Assembly: GCA_947502965.1 (NCBI GenBank)
Contig: CANNCG010000018.1
Span: forward strand, 1 to 15,998
Length of the DNA: 15,998 nt
Origin: a bacterium
GTDB taxonomy: Bacteria > Margulisbacteria > Marinamargulisbacteria > SXXA01
Direction of reading: 5' to 3'
Below the pieces are notes generated by a model. That model saw only the letters and a program-made list of their open reading frames with translations, was not told the origin of the DNA and made no database searches. Positions 8,450-14,206 of this stretch are shown piece by piece (within the stretch, counting starts at the first letter, position 1; every line of letters begins with the position of its first letter). A program made the translations under genes and the position numbers.

Positions 8450-10171
8450 TTATTTTTTGACAAAGGGGATCTGTTTGCTGGTGAATCCCAGCTTTTGATA
8501 GGTGTCGCAGATATAGCGACGGTGATCGTATTGGTAGGATTCGGCGACCGTTCTCCCTGCCGCGAGAATGAACATTTTCTTCATGTTTTTGGCGACCTGA
8601 ATGTGGATATAGTCCTCCAACGGCTTCGCGTCAGAAAAAACACGTAGGTATTGAAATGCATTTTTCCAAAAGGGGCCCCAAAAAGTGTCGCTATTGGGAT
8701 CTAGATTGGGGAAGTGCTTTTTTTCGTTCTCAATACATAGCTTTTTGACATAGGCAAAGTCGGCATCTTTGCTCAGTTTGAACCTGGCTTTTTTGACAAT
8801 GCCCCCCATTTCGTCGGTGTCCCAGAGAAAAAGCTTATAGACACGCTCATAGAGGCTGAGTTGCTTTTTTTCTGTTCGGTCTTTTTTGTAGTCCAAGTCT
8901 TTGGCCATGGCCTCAAAGTCCACGCTATGGTCTGGACGTATATAGCGAGAGAGTACCAATGCCATAAAGTCAGCATAGGGCATCATAAAGGTGTCGTCTG
9001 TGTCATAAAACCAGATGTCTGACAGATAAATGTAAAACATACGCTCGGCACGAAGTTTGTTCTTTTTTGAGGTTTCGAGCATGTTTTGTATGGCACCGTG
9101 GAGTTTGTCTTGCTTGGGGGCAAAATCAGCGAGAAATTCTAACAACGCGTCATAAAACCATATGTCGTACACTTCGGGTCCGTGGCCAATGCAGACATTT
9201 TCTACGGGCAACAAATGTTCTGTGGTGAGCCCGTGTCCGATCTCGTGATAGAGAATGGTTTCTCTCATATCTTTGAGGAATTCATTTTCTTTGAATTTCA
9301 CATCATCGGGACTGCTGCTGTCATAGAGATCCAGTACTTTTTCTTTGATGCCAAGGGAGAGATTCCAAAAGATGTCATTTTCAATAGTATAGCGTGAAAA
9401 AATCTGGCTCTTGATGTCCAGTACCGGCATCCATTTCATATGAAAAATGGCCCGCAAAGACTCGTCACGTAATGCGATTTTGTGATCTTTGTGTAGGGCG
9501 GGATTGGACATGACGTAGTTGGGGGTTCGGGCTGTTTCTTGTTTGATGAGGTAGAGGGTGTAGGGGGAACGCTGTTTGACGAGTGTAGGTCCAAAAATGG
9601 CGGCCAAGCCTATGCCGTAGCCATCAAAATAAATCTGATGATCCGAACCTAAATAGGTCAGTGCCTGATCCATAATCGATTGTTTTTCCAGAATGAGTTT
9701 TTTTCCAAAGAGCTGAAATCGAAAGTCTTTGTGGGCTGTTTTGAGGACTTCTTCAGAGAGATGATGGATATTTTCGTCGATGAAAATCGCCTCTATGCGT
9801 GTTTCAAAGGTGCGTATTTCGTCATAAGTGAGTTCTTTTTCGGCCGCTGTCTGGAGGATGTGTCGTGCATAGGCAAGTTTGACGCTTTGTTCATTGTCCA
9901 AGGGCCATTTTTGGGAGACCTGGAAATGTCGGTACATGATCGCACCTAACCGTTGGATTTGTGCTTGGATATCTTTTTCGAGACAGTGTCTGAGCTGGAG
10001 AATGTCTTTGCTGGTCCATGCCATGCCTTCGGCTGTGCAAAAGTCGGAGAAGGTCTCAAACCGTTGGTAGGTACTGGGGTCTATGAGCGCGTGGACAATC
10101 TGAGGACTGGGGATTTGGGCGACTTTTGTCCAGAAGCTTGTTTCCGGGATGGGTGATTTTTTGAATGCCAT
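8450..10171 (-). CDS. Putative HExGH zinc metalloprotease, paralogue B
   Basis: This 573-residue protein is of unknown family and is the larger partner of the tandem pair. The ATG at 10171 follows AAAAGGA at 6-base spacing; a TTG 24 bases upstream lacks an RBS. In numbering from that TTG, HEIGH lies at 317-321, the candidate third ligand E353 in LLEFLADFAP with D357, and AERMFYIYLSDIWFYDT at 383-399. From HExGH to FYDT it aligns with paralogue A over 83 residues without a gap, with 30 identities by my count. IFHMKW (250-255) matches IFHDKW in A. The first 240 and last 160 residues do not align obviously with A. The C-terminal part is rich in Lys and aromatic residues. No signal peptide or transmembrane helix is visible. 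It is presumably co-transcribed with A and follows the small gene at 10257-10520, from which it is separated by a hairpin. Confidence 0.75.
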   Translation of the reverse strand: MAFKKSPIPETSFWTKVAQIPSPQIVHALIDPSTYQRFETFSDFCTAEGMAWTSKDILQLRHCLEKDIQAQIQRLGAIMYRHFQVSQKWPLDNEQSVKLAYARHILQTAAEKELTYDEIRTFETRIEAIFIDENIHHLSEEVLKTAHKDFRFQLFGKKLILEKQSIMDQALTYLGSDHQIYFDGYGIGLAAIFGPTLVKQRSPYTLYLIKQETARTPNYVMSNPALHKDHKIALRDESLRAIFHMKWMPVLDIKSQIFSRYTIENDIFWNLSLGIKEKVLDLYDSSSPDDVKFKENEFLKDMRETILYHEIGHGLTTEHLLPVENVCIGHGPEVYDIWFYDALLEFLADFAPKQDKLHGAIQNMLETSKKNKLRAERMFYIYLSDIWFYDTDDTFMMPYADFMALVLSRYIRPDHSVDFEAMAKDLDYKKDRTEKKQLSLYERVYKLFLWDTDEMGGIVKKARFKLSKDADFAYVKKLCIENEKKHFPNLDPNSDTFWGPFWKNAFQYLRVFSDAKPLEDYIHIQVAKNMKKMFILAAGRTVAESYQYDHRRYICDTYQKLGFTSKQIPFVKK

Positions 10172-10199
10172 TGACAGTCCTTTTTTTTGTGACAAACAA

Positions 10200-10221
10200 A
10201 AGGAGAGCGGGTGCTCTCCTT
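10200..10221 (-). terminator. Hairpin between the small gene and paralogue B
   Basis: The arms AAGGAGAGC (10200-10208) and GCTCTCCTT (10213-10221) form a perfect 9-bp stem with a 4-base loop. On the minus strand it is followed by TTGTTTGT, a modest T-rich tail, 36 bases after the stop of the 87-residue ORF. It could end that transcript fully, or partly so that B and A are made at a lower level. Confidence 0.6.
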
Positions 10222-10256
10222 AAGTATTTTTGACTAAATCGCTTTACGTGTGGAGG

Positions 10257-10520
10257 TTAAGCATCTGATCGGCCATTGTGGCCTGCAACGGCAGCATTGA
10301 CTAGGGCTGCACCATCGTTGGTGGTTGCTGCAAGATTGTTGTCTACATTTGTTACTCGACTTACTGTTGGTACACCTTCCGAAGCTGAAGGAGTTCCTAC
10401 TGCAGGAGCAGAGCTTACTCCCCCCGCTAATCCTGTTGGTTGCTGTACTTGGGTAGCTTGGCGACTAATTGAACTTCCTGAACTTCCTGAACTTCCTCTT
10501 GTTGCTGATAATCCGTTCAT
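10257..10520 (-). CDS. Small Ser/Ala/Gly-rich, probably disordered protein
   Basis: This 87-residue ORF has one of the best start signals in the window: AGGAGG with a 7-base gap to ATG. A sigma70-like promoter lies upstream and a hairpin lies just downstream, so I think it is a real gene. The product is low-complexity (Ser, Ala, Gly, Thr, Val, Asn), with no Cys, Trp, Tyr or Phe, no hydrophobic signal and no recognisable domain. Residues 9-17 come from three tandem copies of a 9-base unit (GGAAGTTCA, encoding Gly-Ser-Ser). It resembles an intrinsically disordered linker or a small exported or surface-associated protein, but nothing shows its role. It lies just upstream of the metalloprotease-like pair on the same strand. 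A frame of the same length on the plus strand has no RBS and looks like a shadow. Confidence 0.6.
   Translation of the reverse strand: MNGLSATRGSSGSSGSSISRQATQVQQPTGLAGGVSSAPAVGTPSASEGVPTVSRVTNVDNNLAATTNDGAALVNAAVAGHNGRSDA
10470..10496 (-). repeat. Three tandem 9-base repeats inside the small gene
   Basis: On the plus strand TGAACTTCC occurs three times in a row (10470-10478, 10479-10487, 10488-10496). On the coding strand it is GGAAGTTCA, encoding Gly-Ser-Ser three times. Copy-number change would keep the reading frame. Confidence 0.8.
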
Positions 10521-10756
10521 ATTAAATCCTCCTGGATGAATGAAAGTGGCGTTGTATGCTCACTTTCTATTGTGTTGATAAGATGACTTCCTTCCTATTA
10601 TCGGTTTTTTTTAGAAAAAATTTCAAGTTTTTTTCGAGTAGTGACAATTAAAGTACGCTATTTATGGTGCTAAAAGGGCTTGGCCCTTCGAACCTCTTCT
10701 TGTAAACTGCATCCAGTAGCCACATATTGTGGATAAACAGACATTAAAGGAGCTTG
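10521..10756. other. Divergent intergenic region with short hairpin
   Basis: This gap serves the minus-strand small gene and the plus-strand BaxI_1 gene. It contains the candidate promoter of the small gene and a 6-bp hairpin, AAGGGC-TTG-GCCCTT (10674-10688). The hairpin's GGC-NNN-GCC tip matches three hairpins found after the BaxI_1 gene. No plus-strand promoter is convincing. Confidence 0.5.
10597..10626 (-). promoter_or_regulatory. Candidate sigma70 promoter of the small gene
   Basis: On the minus strand TTGAAA (10621-10626) and GATAAT (10597-10602) are separated by 18 bases of mostly A/T. They lie about 77 bases before the ATG at 10520. Five of six bases match consensus in each box. Confidence 0.45.
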
Positions 10757-11500
10757 ATGATCATGAGAAGTGGGAATCCTGTTTTGAAACTTTCTTCCTT
10801 TTCGGGAGCCTATGCCAATCGCGCTGAGGGCGTTATGACGGTTTCTGGAACCGTCAATAAGACTTTTTTTTTGACACTTTTGGTATTGCTAAGCGCAAGC
10901 TATACATGGGGACGCTTTATGTCCGGTGGGGCCGCGGCTATTGGCGGGTTGCTGGTATTGGGCTTAATCGTGGGAATTGTCGCGGCTTTGGTGACGATTT
11001 TCAAAAAAGAATGGGCCCATATTTCCGCACCTATATATGCTGCAGCACAAGGCCTTTTCTTGGGTGGGGTGTCTGCTACCTTTGAGGCCTCATACCCAGG
11101 TATCGCACTTCAGGCAGTTTCGGGTACGGTGGGGACCTTGGCGTGTATGCTTTTGGCCTACCGTTCAGGGTGGATCAAGGTGACGGACAAGTTTCGTATG
11201 GGCGTCGTGGCTGCGACCGGTGGCATTGCCTTGGTCTATTTGCTTGCGATGGTCATGGGCTTTTTTGGCTTGCGTACCAGCCTTATGGACAGTGGGTTTG
11301 TTGGTATTGGGTTTAGCCTATTTGTCGTGGGGATTGCGGCATTGAATTTGGTGTTGGATTTTGACGCCATAGAGGAAGGTGCCCGTCAGGGTGCCCCTAA
11401 ACAAATGGAATGGTACGGGGCCTTTGGGTTGATGGTTACCCTGATTTGGCTTTATATGGAGATTTTGCGTCTGCTCTCCAAGTTGCGTGATAACAAATAA
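10757..11500 (+). CDS. Bax inhibitor-1 type membrane protein (BaxI_1/YccA-like)
   Basis: This is an integral inner-membrane protein of the bacterial Bax inhibitor-1 (TMBIM-related) superfamily. Relatives such as BsYetJ are pH-sensitive calcium leak channels, but the role in this subgroup is not established. The 247 residues start with the subgroup's SGNPVL motif, followed by MTVSGTVNKT. About seven hydrophobic segments follow, near residues 36-54, 59-83, 89-109, 116-136, 150-172, 181-203 and 219-241. The last two flank LDFDAIEEGA, which carries the paired acidic residues, and APKQMEWYGAFGL. The RBS AAAGGAG (10746-10752) sits 4 bases before ATG 10757 and 10 before ATG 10763, so either could be used. 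It is followed by a strong terminator-like hairpin. Confidence 0.9.
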   Translation: MIMRSGNPVLKLSSFSGAYANRAEGVMTVSGTVNKTFFLTLLVLLSASYTWGRFMSGGAAAIGGLLVLGLIVGIVAALVTIFKKEWAHISAPIYAAAQGLFLGGVSATFEASYPGIALQAVSGTVGTLACMLLAYRSGWIKVTDKFRMGVVAATGGIALVYLLAMVMGFFGLRTSLMDSGFVGIGFSLFVVGIAALNLVLDFDAIEEGARQGAPKQMEWYGAFGLMVTLIWLYMEILRLLSKLRDNK

Positions 11501-11502
11501 CC

Positions 11503-11523
11503 TTGCGTGGCTGCGCCACGCAA
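11503..11523. repeat. Hairpin 1 of a three-hairpin cluster
   Basis: A perfect 9-bp stem, TTGCGTGGC with GCCACGCAA, around loop TGC, starts 2 bases after the BaxI_1 stop codon. It shares the GGC-NNN-GCC tip with hairpins 2 and 3. Confidence 0.7.
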
Positions 11524-11535
11524 CCGAAGGGAAAT

Positions 11536-11556
11536 CCAAAGGGCTTCGCCCTTTGG
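11536..11556. repeat. Hairpin 2 of a three-hairpin cluster
   Basis: A perfect 9-bp stem, CCAAAGGGC with GCCCTTTGG, around loop TTC. The AAAGGG in its left arm is also the only SD-like sequence before the TTG at 11553 that I favour as the start of the metal-binding protein. Folding could therefore mask that start. Confidence 0.7.
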
Positions 11557-12407
11557 GTATCTTCAACAAAACAACGGCTTGGCTTTGCCAAGCCGTTGTT
11601 TTGTTCTTTTTTGTAACAAACCTATCGGCGATGACACCCCTAAAAGTCATCGCCAGCATCCCCGTATTGGCCACATTCCTCGAAGAAATCGCCCATGAGG
11701 ATCTGACCATTACAGTTTTGACAAAGCCAGGGGGATCCGCCCACGTTTTTGAACCCTCTGCGACACAGGTCGTTGAGATTCGTCGGGCAGATTTCTTTTT
11801 TGCCTTGCCTTCTCTCTCCCACGAGCGGGGATACCTGAAATCCATACAACGTCTGAATCCACACATGCGGGTCATCAATCTAGAGAAAGAAAAGCCTGCT
11901 GTATTCGCCCATGACAAAGCGCTAAAGGGCGATCCCCATAGTTGGATGGCTCCAGAGGTGTTGGTGGAGATGGTGAACCGTATGGTGACGGTTTTGTCGC
12001 TAGAAAGGCCGACCCAATCGGCTGGGTATCGCCAACGGGGCCAGGTCATTGTGCAACGACTCATGGCCGAAGACCGCCGCTTGAAAGAAACGTTGAAAGG
12101 GGTAAAGCCGGCTGCCTTTTTGACTTACCACCCTTCTTTTGGCTATTTTGCAAAAGCTTATGGGCTGACACAACATGGCTTGGAGCGCGAAGGGAAATCC
12201 ATTTCGGCCGCCTATTTGAGGCGTGTGCTTTCCACGTCAAAAGAATCTGGGGTAAGCACTTTTTTTGTGCATCCTGGCTTGGATCATGGAATGGTGTCTC
12301 GGGTGACCAACTTTTTGCCATGTCGTGTGATTTCTGTGGATGTGTTGAATCCTGATATTTTTACCGTTTGGCGTCAGCTGACGAATGCCCTTGCGCCCCA
12401 AAATTAA
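11553..12407 (+). CDS. Zinc/manganese-type ABC transporter substrate-binding protein (ZnuA/TroA family)
   Basis: This is a cluster A-I periplasmic binding protein that captures Zn2+ or Mn2+ for an ABC importer. Numbered from the TTG at 11553 (284 residues), a signal peptide covers about 1-26: short basic start, hydrophobic WLCQAVVLFFFV core, then NLSA before the cut. Metal ligands by family position are H64 (GGSAHVFEP), H129 (DPHSWMAP), H193 (TYHPSFGYF) and D263 (VDVLNPD). The His-rich loop of many ZnuA proteins is absent, so the metal is undecided. The start is uncertain. TTG 11553 has AAAGGG 9 bases before it. GTG 11487 overlaps the BaxI_1 gene by 14 bases and has no RBS. ATG 11631 would remove the signal peptide. 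No permease or ATPase gene is adjacent, so the protein is orphaned here. The pfp gene follows after 21 bases. Confidence 0.88.
   Translation: MGIFNKTTAWLCQAVVLFFFVTNLSAMTPLKVIASIPVLATFLEEIAHEDLTITVLTKPGGSAHVFEPSATQVVEIRRADFFFALPSLSHERGYLKSIQRLNPHMRVINLEKEKPAVFAHDKALKGDPHSWMAPEVLVEMVNRMVTVLSLERPTQSAGYRQRGQVIVQRLMAEDRRLKETLKGVKPAAFLTYHPSFGYFAKAYGLTQHGLEREGKSISAAYLRRVLSTSKESGVSTFFVHPGLDHGMVSRVTNFLPCRVISVDVLNPDIFTVWRQLTNALAPQN
11565..11605 (+). terminator. Hairpin 3: 19-bp stem plus T-run, terminator after the BaxI_1 gene
   Basis: The arms AACAAAACAACGGCTTGGC (11565-11583) and 11587-11605 pair perfectly over 19 bp with a TTT loop. CTTTTTTG follows. This has the form of a strong intrinsic terminator about 65 bases after the BaxI_1 stop. 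It lies inside the open frame of the downstream metal-binding protein, where it encodes the signal-peptide core. Confidence 0.7.
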
Positions 12408-12428
12408 TTCTGATTAGGACGGTATTTT

Positions 12429-14147
12429 ATGACAACCCCAGCGCTTTATGACACCCAAAACTCTCCCTTTGAACGGATGCTCCGCGAGCTACCCCTTCAG
12501 CCGCTTTCTGTGTTTTTCTCAGACAAGGCATCTCTGGAAATGGCACCTGTACAATTTTCAGAGGTGCTCTTCCATGGGGATCCTCTGTCAGCAGATATCC
12601 AGGCTACCTTTCCAGTCCTCAGCCATCAGCATCGCGGTATTCTGGGCAGTCGTAAAGGGACCCCTGTGACGGGGAAAAACATCGCTGTTTTTTTTTCTGG
12701 GGGGCCGGCTGCTGGGGGACACAATGTCATCGTGGGCCTCAAAGACATTTTGGGTGACCATAATAGGCTATACGGTGTGAAGGCTGGTCCAAAAGGATTG
12801 CTCGCTGGAGACCTTTTTGAAATCACCGATGTATCGGGTATTCGAAACACTGGGGGCTTTGACTTTTTGGGCTCAGACCGTACGAAGATAACGACATCTG
12901 AGCAATTTGAAAAAGTACGTCATTGGGTATCTCATTACAAACTTGATGGGATCGTGGTGGTGGGTGGGGATGACTCCAATACCAATGCCGCTTTTTTGGC
13001 AGAAAAATTGTCTGATTTGAAGTGTACCGTTGTGGGGGTTCCCAAGACCATTGATGGGGATTTGCAAGTGTGGCCATGGGTGCCCATTTCTTTTGGATTT
13101 GATACGGCTACCCGGATCTATGCTGAGTTGGTAGGCAATATCCTCAAGGATACGCCGTCGTCACGTAAATACTGGCATTTTATAAAATTAATGGGACGTA
13201 GTGCCAGTCATATTGCGCTGGAAGTAGCCTTGCAGACACAGCCCACGATGACCTTGATTTCCGAAGAAATTGCAGCTCGGGCACACTCCCTAGACATTAT
13301 TGTTACAGACATGGCCAAAGGGGTTCTACGGCGCGCGATGTTGGGCCATGCCTATGGGGTGGTCTTGGTCCCTGAAGGCGTGATTGAGTTTATACCAGAC
13401 GTGGCAGGCCTGATGGGTGAGCTCAATGAGATTATGGGCGATTCAGAGGCCCAGGCATTGGTCGTTGGCGCGCGACATGCGTATGTGGTGGGGCATCTTT
13501 CTGCCGATGGCAAGCAGGCCTTTTTGTCCCTGCCAGAGGTGATTCAAACCAAGCTGCTCATGGACAGAGACTCGCATGGCAATTTGCAGGTGTCTCAAAT
13601 TCCTTCCGAACTTCTGTTTGTGGAATCTATTGCGGCAAAAGTTCATGTGATTCAGACTAATCCTAGGGCGTTTTTCTCAGACTTGTCTGAAAAAGATCTG
13701 GCCGCCTTGGCCAAGTTTTTATTTACGCCTTTGACCCATTTTTTTGGGTATGAGGGTCGCTGTGGGGCTCCGTCACGGTTTGATGCCGCCTATACCTACA
13801 ATTTGGGATTGGCGGCAGGGTCTGCAGTGGTGCAGGGATTGACCGGACATATGGTGGGGATCACGGACATGGCGACCGGTGGCCGGGCAGTGGCTTTGCC
13901 CTTGACGGGGCTGATTCATGCGGAGCGGCGTCATGGCAAAACCTCGTATGTGATCAAAAAAGCCTTGGTGACCTTGGACTCTCCGGCGTTTCAGTCATTT
14001 GCGGCGCACCGTGACGCATGGGCCTTGGGGGATTGTTTTTCCAGTCCTGGACCCCGGCAGTATACAGGTCCTTTGTCCCAGCTCATGCCACTGAGCGTGG
14101 CCCTCAATCAGGGCTATGCCTCATCGGTATATCACTTGGGCGTGTAG
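12429..14147 (+). CDS. pfp: Pyrophosphate-dependent 6-phosphofructokinase, long form
   Basis: The enzyme (EC 2.7.1.90) reversibly phosphorylates fructose 6-phosphate with PPi in the cytoplasm, serving glycolysis or gluconeogenesis. Its 572 residues fit the long clade (plant beta-subunit, spirochaete and chlamydial types). Motifs in order are FSGGPAAGGHN (89-99), GGDDSNTNA (179-187), PKTIDGD (205-211, catalytic D209 and D211), SFGFDTATR (221-229), MGRSASH (255-261) and GYEGRCGAPSRFDAAY near the C-terminus. The Asp of GGDD and the Lys of PKTIDGD are the hallmark residues of PPi use; ATP enzymes have GGDGS and GTIDND. AGGA precedes the ATG by 9 bases. The gene lies 21 bases after the metal-binding protein and 51 before glpK, so an operon is likely. 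Confidence 0.95.
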   Translation: MTTPALYDTQNSPFERMLRELPLQPLSVFFSDKASLEMAPVQFSEVLFHGDPLSADIQATFPVLSHQHRGILGSRKGTPVTGKNIAVFFSGGPAAGGHNVIVGLKDILGDHNRLYGVKAGPKGLLAGDLFEITDVSGIRNTGGFDFLGSDRTKITTSEQFEKVRHWVSHYKLDGIVVVGGDDSNTNAAFLAEKLSDLKCTVVGVPKTIDGDLQVWPWVPISFGFDTATRIYAELVGNILKDTPSSRKYWHFIKLMGRSASHIALEVALQTQPTMTLISEEIAARAHSLDIIVTDMAKGVLRRAMLGHAYGVVLVPEGVIEFIPDVAGLMGELNEIMGDSEAQALVVGARHAYVVGHLSADGKQAFLSLPEVIQTKLLMDRDSHGNLQVSQIPSELLFVESIAAKVHVIQTNPRAFFSDLSEKDLAALAKFLFTPLTHFFGYEGRCGAPSRFDAAYTYNLGLAAGSAVVQGLTGHMVGITDMATGGRAVALPLTGLIHAERRHGKTSYVIKKALVTLDSPAFQSFAAHRDAWALGDCFSSPGPRQYTGPLSQLMPLSVALNQGYASSVYHLGV

Positions 14148-14158
14148 GGGGGATTGCA

Positions 14159-14206
14159 ATGAATGGTCTTGTTTTATGCAAGGGATTGAGGCGAATACTT
14201 GTCTAG
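14159..14206 (+). CDS. Possible 15-codon leader ORF before glpK
   Basis: An ATG at 14159 follows GGGGGGA at 5-base spacing and opens 15 codons ending in TAG at 14204-14206. It overlaps the glpK TTG start (14199) by 8 bases in another frame. The peptide starts MNGLVLCKGL. Such an overlap would suit translational coupling of glpK, but the ORF is short enough to be chance. Confidence 0.25.
   Translation: MNGLVLCKGLRRILV

Noticed and set aside
10276..10539. Plus-strand 87-codon frame opposite the small Ser-rich gene
   Set aside because: It has no Shine-Dalgarno site, while the minus-strand frame has AGGAGG at ideal spacing, a promoter candidate and a terminator. The plus frame is a by-product of the repeat composition.
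11318..12064. 248-codon minus-strand frame across the BaxI_1 and metal-binding genes
   Set aside because: It lies opposite two well-recognised proteins, and its translation has no family features and no credible start.
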